This document shows positions 46,308 to 54,278 of a DNA stretch of 64,000 nt, piece after piece (within the stretch, counting starts at the first letter, position 1; each line of letters opens with the position of its first letter). Under the pieces are notes generated by a model. That model was not told the DNA's origin. It was given only the letters and a program-made list of their open reading frames with translations, and ran no database searches. The stretch spans positions 1 to 64,000 of the forward strand of contig NZ_JAFBIY010000003.1 in the NCBI RefSeq assembly GCF_021531975.1, in the 5' to 3' direction. Made by a program: the position numbers and the translations under genes. The stretch is from Faecalicatena contorta. GTDB lineage: Bacteria; Bacillota; Clostridia; Lachnospirales; Lachnospiraceae.

Positions 46308-46329
46308 AAGCCCCTGGGGGGCTTTTTTT
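46308..46329 (+). terminator. Terminator after EF-G-like gene
   Basis: AAGCCCC pairs with GGGGCTT around a short loop, followed by a run of T. Confidence 0.85.
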
Positions 46330-46394
46330 CTGCATATAAAAGTGCTATAATCTCTTTGCTATATCTAAATTTACAGTGTGATGGAGATAAAGAA

Positions 46395-47753
46395 ATGAAA
46401 ATTGTCATTATCGGTGACGGTAAGGTTGGACATAAGCTGACGTCACAGTTATCAGAAGAAGACTATGATATTGTCTTGATAGACCAGAATGAAGGGAAAC
46501 TGAAAGCGGCATTGAATGAGCTGGATATTTTCTGTATTACTGGAAATGGCGTAGATGTTGAGGTGCAGAGACAGGCAGATGTGCCGCATGCAGATCTTGT
46601 TATTGCCTGTGCTTCTACAGACGAGTTGAATATGTTGAGCTGTCTGCTTGCCAGAAGGCTTGGAGCAAAGCATACGATTGCGCGAGTACGAAATCCGCTA
46701 TACTATCGCCAGATCGACCTGTTGAAGGAAGATCTTCGTCTTAGTATGGCAGTTAATCCCGAGCTGGCAGCAGCAAATGAAGTGGCAAGAGTACTTCTTT
46801 TCCCAGAGGCAAGCAAGGTTGAGACATTCATGAAAGGAAGAGTAGAGCTTGTGGAATATCCGGTTACAGAGAACAGCCCTCTGGCTGATCTTTCTCTGGC
46901 AGATGTTTATCGGAGATTCCAGATCCAGATTCTTGTCTGTGCCGTAAAGAGAGGAAAAGAGGTATATATCCCGGATGGTGAATTTGTGCTTAAGGAAGGT
47001 GATAAGCTCCATATCGCAGCGGCTCACCAGGATCTTAAGACATTTTTTAAGGCGATTGGCCGTAAAAATTCCCGTATTAAAAATGTAATGATCTGCGGCG
47101 GCGGTCACCTTTGCTTCTATCTGGCAGGGCAGCTTTTGCAGGCGGGAATGCAGGTGAAGATCATTGAACATAGAAAAGAACGCTGCGAAGAGCTGTGCGA
47201 GCTTCTTCCAAAGGCGACGATTATTTATGGAGATGCAGCTGATCAAGATCTTCTGATAGAAGAAGGTATCCGCGAGGCGGATGCTATGATAGCACTTACA
47301 GGTATGGATGAAGAGAATATTATCATGGCTCTTTTCGCAAAGACACAGGGTGTTGGGAAGATCATTGCTAAAGTAAATGAAGAATCCCGTGCTCAGATGG
47401 TGGAAGATCTGGGAGTTGACTGTACGATCTCTGCAAAGAGTGCGACGGCAGATGCGATTCATGGATACGTTAAAGCACGTATGAATTCTTATTCAAGTGC
47501 CAATATTGAGACAATATACCGACTTGTCAATGGTAAGATTGAGGCGCAGGAATATATTATTAAAGAGGAATGTGAATTTACGAATATTCCATTAAAGAAT
47601 CTTCCGACCAGGCCGAATAATCTGATCGCATGTATCGGACGTAAGAGAAGAATCATTATTCCCAATGGTAATGACCATCTGGAAGTAGGCGACAGCGTGA
47701 TTGTTGTGACGAAAGATCATACGATTAAAGCATTTAAGGATATACTTGCATAG
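46395..47753 (+). CDS. trkA: Trk system potassium uptake protein TrkA
   Basis: A 452-residue cytosolic gating subunit with two RCK_N Rossmann domains (MKIVIIGDGKVGHKL at 1; VMICGGGHLCFYLAGQ near 232) each followed by an RCK_C domain. It binds NAD/ATP and opens TrkH. ATG 46395 follows TGGAGA; the frame open from 46356 has no site. trkH starts 19 bases on. Confidence 0.95.
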   Translation: MKIVIIGDGKVGHKLTSQLSEEDYDIVLIDQNEGKLKAALNELDIFCITGNGVDVEVQRQADVPHADLVIACASTDELNMLSCLLARRLGAKHTIARVRNPLYYRQIDLLKEDLRLSMAVNPELAAANEVARVLLFPEASKVETFMKGRVELVEYPVTENSPLADLSLADVYRRFQIQILVCAVKRGKEVYIPDGEFVLKEGDKLHIAAAHQDLKTFFKAIGRKNSRIKNVMICGGGHLCFYLAGQLLQAGMQVKIIEHRKERCEELCELLPKATIIYGDAADQDLLIEEGIREADAMIALTGMDEENIIMALFAKTQGVGKIIAKVNEESRAQMVEDLGVDCTISAKSATADAIHGYVKARMNSYSSANIETIYRLVNGKIEAQEYIIKEECEFTNIPLKNLPTRPNNLIACIGRKRRIIIPNGNDHLEVGDSVIVVTKDHTIKAFKDILA

Positions 47754-47772
47754 GGAGACGTAGGGAAAAGTT

Positions 47773-49221
47773 ATGAATACAAAAATGATACGTTTTATTC
47801 TGGGTAAGATGCTGGGAGTAGAAGCAATCTTATTGCTCCTTCCGGTTCTTGTCGGATTTATCTATGGTGAGAACAGGGAAGCAATGTCGTTTCTGATCAC
47901 GGCAGCAGTACTCGTGGTCATATATGCTGTTGCCGGGACAAGGAAACCGGAAAATGCGAAAATCTATGGAAAAGATGGTATGGTTATTGTAGCAAGTGCA
48001 TGGATTTTGTGGTCTATGTTTGGTGCATTGCCTTTTACCATATCTGGAAGTATTCCTTTTTATATTGATGCTTTCTTTGAGACAGTTTCCGGATTTACGA
48101 CCACAGGTTCTTCTATTTTGACAGATATTGAGGCATTGCCGCAATGTATGCTTTTCTGGAGAAGCTTTACCCACTGGATCGGCGGTATGGGAGTGCTTGT
48201 GTTTGTAATGGTCATTACAACACTGGATAAGAAGAATTCCATGCATCTTATGCGTGCAGAAGTCCCGGGACCGGAAAAAGATAAGCTCGTTCCGAAATCA
48301 ATGTCAACGGCCAGAATCTTATATGGCATGTATTTTGCTTTGACAGCAATAGAGATTATCCTGCTCATTTTTGGCGGAATGAATTTGTTTGACAGTCTCA
48401 TTCATGCATTCGGAACAGCAGGAACCGGCGGATTTTCCAATTATGCGGATAGTGTGGGACACTTTAACAGTGCATATATAGATGGGGTTATTTCACTGTT
48501 TATGATATTATTTGGAATTAACTTCAATATGTACTATTTCCTGCTTCTGGGTGACTGGAAACCGGTATGGAAGAATGAAGAGCTTCGGGCATATCTCGTT
48601 GTTATTGCATTGGCAACAGGATTTATCACGTTGAATATCAGCGGACAGGTGGGAAGTGTGTTAAAGGCATTTCGTTATGCGATTTTCCAGGTTGCTACGA
48701 TTATCACAACCACAGGTTATGCAACAGCAGATTTTAATATGTGGCCGATGCTGTCTCAATGTATTCTGATATTGCTTATGATTATCGGAGCATGTGCGTC
48801 TTCTACCGGTGGTGGTATTAAGGTATCCCGTATGCTGGTAGTGCTTAAGAGTATTAAGAAAGAGATTCAGCAGCTTGTACATCCGCAGTCCGTGAATATT
48901 ATTCGTGTAAATAATAAGAAAATGAGCTCCGATGTGCTTAAAAGTGTTTATGTTTATCTGATGGCATATGCGGCGATCATTGTCGGTTCAGTATTGATGA
49001 TCGCTTTGGATAATAAGGATTTTGCAACAACGTTCAGTTCTGTTATCGCTACACTCAACAATATCGGACCGGGTATATCAGAGGTCGGACCGACCGGAAG
49101 CTTCGCGAATTTCTCGCCGTTCGCCAAGCTGGTATTTTGCTTTGATATGCTGGCAGGGCGTCTGGAGATATTCCCGTTCCTGATGCTTTTTACAAGCTTT
49201 GCATGGCGTAGAAAATTCTAA
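47773..49221 (+). CDS. trkH: Trk potassium channel subunit TrkH
   Basis: A 482-residue membrane channel of the Trk/Ktr family with four pore repeats. Selectivity-filter-like segments are seen at SGFTTTGSSI, GTAGTGGFSNYA, ATIITTTGYATADF and LNNIGPGISEVG. It takes up K+ under TrkA control. The next gene follows by 27 bases and may be in the same operon. Confidence 0.95.
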   Translation: MNTKMIRFILGKMLGVEAILLLLPVLVGFIYGENREAMSFLITAAVLVVIYAVAGTRKPENAKIYGKDGMVIVASAWILWSMFGALPFTISGSIPFYIDAFFETVSGFTTTGSSILTDIEALPQCMLFWRSFTHWIGGMGVLVFVMVITTLDKKNSMHLMRAEVPGPEKDKLVPKSMSTARILYGMYFALTAIEIILLIFGGMNLFDSLIHAFGTAGTGGFSNYADSVGHFNSAYIDGVISLFMILFGINFNMYYFLLLGDWKPVWKNEELRAYLVVIALATGFITLNISGQVGSVLKAFRYAIFQVATIITTTGYATADFNMWPMLSQCILILLMIIGACASSTGGGIKVSRMLVVLKSIKKEIQQLVHPQSVNIIRVNNKKMSSDVLKSVYVYLMAYAAIIVGSVLMIALDNKDFATTFSSVIATLNNIGPGISEVGPTGSFANFSPFAKLVFCFDMLAGRLEIFPFLMLFTSFAWRRKF

Positions 49222-49248
49222 ATAAGAGTAAAGATGGAGGTTGGCAGT

Positions 49249-50847
49249 ATGAAAAAGAAAGGGAAAATAATAGCTGTATTGTTGGCTGTATTGCTGGCAG
49301 GAATTTATTATTATGTAGCGCTTCCTGCAATAAATATCCATTCTTCGGATATATGGTTTTTCGTTATTGTTTTACTGGTTGTAATAGCTGTCTTGTATGC
49401 AATAAAGAAAAAAGTAGGAAAAGGAGAGTTTAAACAGAACAAAGTACTTCGTAGTCTGTTTTATCTTATTGTGGCTGTTGGAATCATTTATCTCATCGGT
49501 TCTGTCCTGTCCTCACCAATTGTGAATGCGAAGAAGTATCAGCAGCTCATGGCAGTAGAGGAAGGAGAGTTTTCTGAGGATGTCGAGGAACTTTCTTTTG
49601 ATAAGATCCCGCTTCTTGACCGTGATACAGCAGCACTTCTCGGTGATCGTAAGATGGGAAGTATGGTAGATATGGTTTCACAGTTTGAGGCAGACGATAT
49701 CTATTCTCAGATTAATTATCAGGATCAGCCGGTTCGTGTTACGCCACTTAAATATGCGAGTCTGATCAAATGGTTCACGAACCGTTCAGAAGGTATTCCT
49801 GCATATATCCGGATCAATATGGCGACACAGACGACAGAGCTTGTGAAACTGGAAGAAGGAATCAAGTATACGACAAGTGAACATTTTAACCGTAATATTT
49901 ATCGTCATCTCAGATTTGCACATCCAACATTCATTTACGGAGACTTAAGCTTTGAAATCGATGACAAAGGAGTTCCGTACTGGATCGCACCGGTTAAGAA
50001 GTATAATATTGGGCTCTTCGGAGGTGAAACTGTAGGTCAGGTCGTGATCTGTAATGCTATTACAGGCGAGATGAAGACATATGCGATTGATAAAGTGCCG
50101 GAATGGATCGACAGAGCTTATTCAGCAGATCTTCTCATACAGCTTTTCGATTATTATGGAACTCTGAAGCATGGCTTCCTGAACAGCGTGTTAAGTCAGA
50201 GAGATTGTCTGGAAACAACAGACGGATATAATTATCTGGCACTGGATGATGATGTGTGGATGTATACTGGTGTCACTTCTGTCAATGGCGACCAGTCAAA
50301 TGTCGGTTTCGTGCTTGCAAATCAGCGTACGATGGAGACAAAGTACTATAAAGTAGAAGGCGCGACAGAGCTTTCCGCAATGTCCTCTGCTGAAGGTCAG
50401 GTGCAGAACTTAAAATATACGGCTACATTCCCTCTGCTTCTCAATATTTCGGGAGAGCCGACTTACTTTATCGCACTTAAGGACGACGCCGGTCTGGTAA
50501 AGAAATATGCGATGGTAAATGTACAGAAATACCAGATTGTTGCCATCGGTGACAGCGTAAGCCAGTGTGAAGAAAATTATCTGTCACTTCTTCTCAGCAA
50601 TGGTGTAAAAGAGGCAGAACGGGATACACGCGAAGTGAAAGAGATTACCGGTCAGATTGAAAAAATTGCACAGGCAGTTATTGACGGTACATCTCACTAC
50701 TATATTATGATCTCCGGTTCAGACGATATTTTCGATGTTTCCGTTGTGGATTATATTGACGTCGTAAGATGCGAAGTCGGACAGGAAATCACAATGGAGT
50801 ACAAAGAAGGAGAAAAGACGAATACGGTGTTGTCTTTAGAGGATTGA
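49249..50847 (+). CDS. Conserved hypothetical membrane protein
   Basis: A 532-residue protein I cannot name. Three membrane helices lie in the first 90 residues (about 5-24, 32-49 and 66-87); the remaining 440 residues, probably outside, are rich in beta-type segments and lack catalytic motifs I recognise (for example PYWIAPVKKYNIGLFGGETV). ATG 49249 follows TGGAGG at eight bases. Its position behind trkAH suggests a link to ion or osmotic control; this is context only. Confidence 0.75.
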   Translation: MKKKGKIIAVLLAVLLAGIYYYVALPAINIHSSDIWFFVIVLLVVIAVLYAIKKKVGKGEFKQNKVLRSLFYLIVAVGIIYLIGSVLSSPIVNAKKYQQLMAVEEGEFSEDVEELSFDKIPLLDRDTAALLGDRKMGSMVDMVSQFEADDIYSQINYQDQPVRVTPLKYASLIKWFTNRSEGIPAYIRINMATQTTELVKLEEGIKYTTSEHFNRNIYRHLRFAHPTFIYGDLSFEIDDKGVPYWIAPVKKYNIGLFGGETVGQVVICNAITGEMKTYAIDKVPEWIDRAYSADLLIQLFDYYGTLKHGFLNSVLSQRDCLETTDGYNYLALDDDVWMYTGVTSVNGDQSNVGFVLANQRTMETKYYKVEGATELSAMSSAEGQVQNLKYTATFPLLLNISGEPTYFIALKDDAGLVKKYAMVNVQKYQIVAIGDSVSQCEENYLSLLLSNGVKEAERDTREVKEITGQIEKIAQAVIDGTSHYYIMISGSDDIFDVSVVDYIDVVRCEVGQEITMEYKEGEKTNTVLSLED

Positions 50848-50978
50848 AAGTTGGTGCAGTGATTTTCTTTGAAAGAGGACATCGGCAAGGCACATCTTTT
50901 AAATAAAATACTGAAACCGCATAGTTCAAGCGTTGCCAATACAGTATAACATACAACTATACCTGGAATTTTCTGGTT

Positions 50979-51178
50979 ATTAAAGAAATAGAAACGGTGT
51001 TCATTATGAATATGTGAGGTAAGAGGAGCGTTCCGAATATCCTTGCCTGCTATGTTGGCTTAGGAGAGAAGAGTCTGCTTTCAGCGACTCTCTCCTAAGC
51101 TTACAAAGCAGTGCAAGAGATGAGGAGAAGCGCATCGTCGTAACATATCATAATGAACACCGTTTCGTATTCATTAAT
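50979..51178. repeat. Short structured repeat with inverted ends (copy B)
   Basis: A ~200-bp element. The arm GAAACGGTGTTCATTATGA (50991-51009) is repeated exactly in reverse at 51148-51166, and the match continues outward with a few mismatches (ATTAA.GAA). Inside are a hairpin GCTTAGGAGAG/CTCTCCTAAGC (about 51058-51100) and the segments GAGGTAAG and GCGCATCGTCG, which recall the core of the large repeats C1/C2. The right edge overlaps the stop codon of the capA-like gene. The right half is shared with bases 1-111. The remaining bases from 50848 to 50978 hold nothing I recognise. Confidence 0.85.
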
Positions 51179-52358
51179 TACTCAAATTCTTACTATATTC
51201 CTGAATCTTATCCAGTACTCTTTGTTTTTCTTCGCCTTCCAGTATGGTCGGGCAATAGTCGTTTTTGCTTTTGCTGGAGGAAATGGAGCAGGGGATCATG
51301 TTAATGTCATCATTTTCTTCGACTCCATCTTCCGTTATTGTGAAGGTCTGCTGGAAGATCATTGTATCTTTATCCTGTGGATTGGAGTTTCCTCCGAAAC
51401 AGAAATTACCAAGGCTGTAGGCGATGTATTTTCCTTTATATTTTTCTACACCCTGTAGTACGTGTGGATGATGTCCGATAACGAGATCGGCGCCTTCATC
51501 AATGGCAAGGTGGGCGAGTTCTTTTTGTGTGTCATTTGGTGTGTATTCCCGCTCGATGCCCCAGTGGAAGTTTACGATAATGAGCTGGGCACCGGCTTCT
51601 TTTAATGCGGCTATATTTGCTTTCACCTGTTCTTTTTTGCCAAGATGTTCGGCAAGCTCATAGATTCCGGTCAGTCCGACCTTAACCCCGTTAATCTCGA
51701 GAAGAGATACGTCATCATATCCAAAAGCAGCAATACCGGCATCAGTCAGATAGGAGACGGTATCTTCAAAGCTTTTGCTTCCGTAGTCTTTGCTGTGATT
51801 ATTGGCAAGATTGGCTGCTTCGACAGATCCTTCTGTCAGAATGGACACATATGACGGGGCACCTTTGAAAGCAAATTTTTTATCAGCCCTTGCTGTTTCT
51901 TCGGTCAGTGTTCCTTCCATATTTACGATTGAGAGATCATCATTTTCCAGAACCGACTTGACGTTTTTGAAGAAATATGCGGCACCCTGTGACTCGTAAT
52001 AGGCATTAAGGCTTGTTGAACGGTTGAAGTTCTCGTCAGTTCCCAGTGTGCAGTCGCCCATGGAGCTGACAGTGATGGTAACCGGTCCCTTAGAATCCGC
52101 TTTGTTGTCTGTATTTATTACCAGGTTTTTCACTTCCACTTGTGAAGTGTCAATTTCAGATTGTTTCTGGTCGACTTTTCTGGTATCCGTTTTTTCCTTA
52201 TCTTTTGTCGGGGATAAGATTCCTTTGATTCCAAAGAAAAGTATGGTGCACAAAAGAAACGGTATAAAAACCAGCATAATCCGACGCAGTTTTCGCTGGC
52301 GTAATCTTTTTCTTCTTCGTCGTTTGGCATCTTTAATGCCACGTGATTTTCTTTCCAT
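51174..52358 (-). CDS. CapA family (poly-gamma-glutamate synthesis-like) protein
   Basis: A 394-residue protein with a very basic N-terminus (KRRRRKRLRQRKLRR), one membrane helix (about 29-48), a Lys/Asp-rich linker and an outside metallophosphatase-like CapA domain (about 92-385). Typical motifs are SSMGDCTLG, NMEGTLTE, LANNHSKDYG, NFHWGIERE and GHHPHVLQG. CapA proteins act in polyglutamate capsule making or cell-surface hydrolysis; no capB/C genes are near, so the role is open. The 3' end runs into repeat B. Confidence 0.9.
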   Translation of the reverse strand: MERKSRGIKDAKRRRRKRLRQRKLRRIMLVFIPFLLCTILFFGIKGILSPTKDKEKTDTRKVDQKQSEIDTSQVEVKNLVINTDNKADSKGPVTITVSSMGDCTLGTDENFNRSTSLNAYYESQGAAYFFKNVKSVLENDDLSIVNMEGTLTEETARADKKFAFKGAPSYVSILTEGSVEAANLANNHSKDYGSKSFEDTVSYLTDAGIAAFGYDDVSLLEINGVKVGLTGIYELAEHLGKKEQVKANIAALKEAGAQLIIVNFHWGIEREYTPNDTQKELAHLAIDEGADLVIGHHPHVLQGVEKYKGKYIAYSLGNFCFGGNSNPQDKDTMIFQQTFTITEDGVEENDDINMIPCSISSSKSKNDYCPTILEGEEKQRVLDKIQEYSKNLSN

Positions 52359-52405
52359 AATTTTTTCGCTTTTCGTGATTTGTCTGATAGTAGGTTGTCT
52401 GACTG

Positions 52406-52440
52406 TAAAAAGGGCAGTCCATAATCTTATGAACTGCCCC
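52406..52440 (-). terminator. Terminator after P-loop gene
   Basis: On the minus strand GGGGCAGTTCAT pairs with ATGGACTGCCC and is followed by TTTTT. It separates the P-loop gene from capA. Confidence 0.85.
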
Positions 52441-52454
52441 GTATATAAGTCGTA

Positions 52455-52877
52455 TTAGTTGAGGAAGTTGCATCCTTCCTGGTTGATATCTTTCAGGTCC
52501 TCTTTTGCAGCACTGATGCTTACGAAAAATTCGATGCCGCATTCAGCTGAGATTTTCTTAAGACGCTCGATGAACTCCGGCATATTTTCCAGAGAAATAT
52601 CAGCGTGTTTTAAAATACCGTCGATGAAAACGCACTCAATGTCGTGGTTGGAGCTGTACATACCATATAAAAATCCGATATATTCGTCAATGTTTGTGAT
52701 TGATGTGAAGTCGTCCATACAGATTGTACGGATATCGAATGCAACACTTGCAGTATCACGATGAGTTTTTTTGATAAATACTACATTTCCATTACAGTTT
52801 TTTGCCTGAGCATTAGCCTGCTCGATCATTTGTTGTGTCTTTCCGCTGCCTTTCGGGCCTGTTAATAAATTTACCAT
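52455..52877 (-). CDS. Small P-loop NTPase of unknown role
   Basis: A 140-residue protein with Walker A GPKGSGKT at residues 7-14 and a likely Walker B in ECVFIDGIL (about 85-92). It lacks the extra domains of common AAA or ABC proteins, so it is a minimal nucleotide-binding unit. ATG 52877 follows AAAGGAG; the frame open from 52901 begins before it. It stands alone between capA and a divergent XRE-Uma2 gene. I do not recognise a named family. Confidence 0.75.
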   Translation of the reverse strand: MVNLLTGPKGSGKTQQMIEQANAQAKNCNGNVVFIKKTHRDTASVAFDIRTICMDDFTSITNIDEYIGFLYGMYSSNHDIECVFIDGILKHADISLENMPEFIERLKKISAECGIEFFVSISAAKEDLKDINQEGCNFLN

Positions 52878-52990
52878 AGCGAACTCTCCTTTATGTATCA
52901 TATTATACTGAAACGCTCAGTACATTTGTCTTATGTCTATTATACACTAAACCATAACCGTGAACAACCTTAATTTAATATATTTTGCAC

Positions 52991-53048
52991 TTGAAAAACG
53001 GTTGAAATATTATATAATAAAGATATGCAACCGTATTTCAACCGTTTT
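52991..53048 (+). promoter_or_regulatory. Promoter and inverted-repeat operator of XRE-Uma2 gene
   Basis: -35 TTGAAA (52991-52996), 16 bases, TATAAT (53013-53018). A perfect 15-base inverted pair, AAAACGGTTGAAATA (52995-53009) and its complement (53034-53048), brackets the -10 box, so a dimeric XRE protein could loop or cover the promoter. Confidence 0.75.
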
Positions 53049-53071
53049 GCAAAATGAGTGGAGATGATGTT

Positions 53072-53857
53072 ATGAATTTATCACAGATGAAGTATTACAA
53101 GCAGCGGAAAGGGTATTCCTTTGCGAAGCTTTCAGAGCTTTCCGGGGTTCCGGTGGGAACGATACAGAAGATATTTACCGGTGAGACGAAGTCTCCCAGA
53201 TATGATACGCTGCAGGCACTGGAAAAGGTGTTGAAGCCGGCAGAAGATGACAGAGTGGGTGAGGCTGCGGTACAGTATCTGACGGATGATTATGAGGAAC
53301 CGAAAGGACCATATACGTTAGATGACTATTACGCGCTGCCGGAAGATAAGAGAGTAGAGCTGATCGATGGAGAATTTTTTGAGATGCTGACGCCGTCTTT
53401 CGGACATCAGTATGTGTCGATGCAGATCAGTTTGACGATTGGTACATTTATAAAAAGCAAAAAAGGAAAATGTATTGTACTAGTTGCACCTGTAGATGTC
53501 CAGCTGGACTGCGATGATAAGACGATGCTGGAACCGGATGTACTTATTCTATGTGACAAAAGTAAGATTACGAACCGCTGTATCATGGGGGCACCGGATT
53601 TTGTTGTGGAGATTCTTTCGCCTTCTACCAGAAAGAAAGACGCCTTTCTGAAGTTGAAGAAATATATGTGCGCAGGTGTGAGGGAGTACTGGATGATTGA
53701 TCTTGAAGGAAGCAGGATCGTTACCTACTTTTTTGAAGATGATGAATTTCCGGTTATTTACGGGATGGATCAGAAAGTCCCGGTTCGACTCTATGGTGGG
53801 GAACTGGAGATTGATTTTGGACAGATAAGTGAAGAACTAAGGGATATGGAAAGTTAG
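53072..53857 (+). CDS. XRE helix-turn-helix fused to Uma2 endonuclease-like domain
   Basis: A 261-residue fusion: an XRE/Cro HTH (about 8-62, YSFAKLSELSGVPVGTIQKIF) followed by a Uma2-type PD-(D/E)XK domain (about 78-255). Nuclease-fold residues are visible in RVELIDGEFFEML, LEPDVLILCD and DFVVEILSPST. Uma2 domains are abundant in cyanobacteria and of unknown biological role. ATG 53072 follows TGGAGA; an ATG at 53054 is ahead of that site. The palindrome in its own promoter suggests autoregulation. A possible defence or toxin-like role is not supported by a visible partner gene. Confidence 0.85.
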   Translation: MNLSQMKYYKQRKGYSFAKLSELSGVPVGTIQKIFTGETKSPRYDTLQALEKVLKPAEDDRVGEAAVQYLTDDYEEPKGPYTLDDYYALPEDKRVELIDGEFFEMLTPSFGHQYVSMQISLTIGTFIKSKKGKCIVLVAPVDVQLDCDDKTMLEPDVLILCDKSKITNRCIMGAPDFVVEILSPSTRKKDAFLKLKKYMCAGVREYWMIDLEGSRIVTYFFEDDEFPVIYGMDQKVPVRLYGGELEIDFGQISEELRDMES

Positions 53858-53902
53858 ATTCCGTTATCGTATACAATGCATGGAAATATTTGAGTATTGG
53901 GG

Positions 53903-53931
53903 TTGACTTATTTTAACATTCTTTTTATAAT
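53903..53931 (+). promoter_or_regulatory. Promoter of T-box-leuS transcript
   Basis: TTGACT (53903-53908), 17 bases, consensus TATAAT (53926-53931), just ahead of the T-box leader. Confidence 0.85.
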
Positions 53932-53937
53932 AGATAG

Positions 53938-54230
53938 GCAAATGGAAAATAATGCAGAAACGTTGAAGAGGAGTATTAAGAGCCTTTCGTTTACAGAGAG
54001 CTGCCGGTCGGTGCGAGGCAGTAAACGTAATCTCCCAACTCGCCTCGGAGTTCTTTTGCTGAAATGCCTGACGTTGGGAATGTATTTCGTTAAGCAGTAT
54101 AGGCAGAAGCGGGACTTCCCGTTACAGGAGAAATGAGTGCATGTGAGCCATGTGGTTCATGTGAAGAAGAGTGGTACCACGGAAGTTAAGCCTTTTCGTC
54201 TCTTGGAGATGAGAAGGCTTTCATTTATCT
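53938..54230 (+). ncRNA. T-box leader controlling leuS
   Basis: The leader has the AGAGAG motif and stem I (from about 53994), the T-box sequence GTGGTACCACGG (54171-54182) and a terminator (AAGCCTTTTCGTCTC paired with GAGATGAGAAGGCTT, about 54188-54220). Uncharged tRNA-Leu should bind and favour the antiterminator. A CTT in GGAGTTCTTTTGCTGAAA (about 54047-54064) is a candidate Leu specifier but I could not fold stem I with certainty. A spurious frame runs through this region. Confidence 0.92.
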
Positions 54231-54278
54231 TGAGGGAGAAAACTCATAATAAAGTAAAGAATGCAGGAGGAAATTATC

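Noticed and set aside
53897-54136. 79-codon open frame upstream of leuS
   Set aside because: It lies in the T-box leader; the sequence is explained by stem I and related RNA structure and there is no ribosome site.
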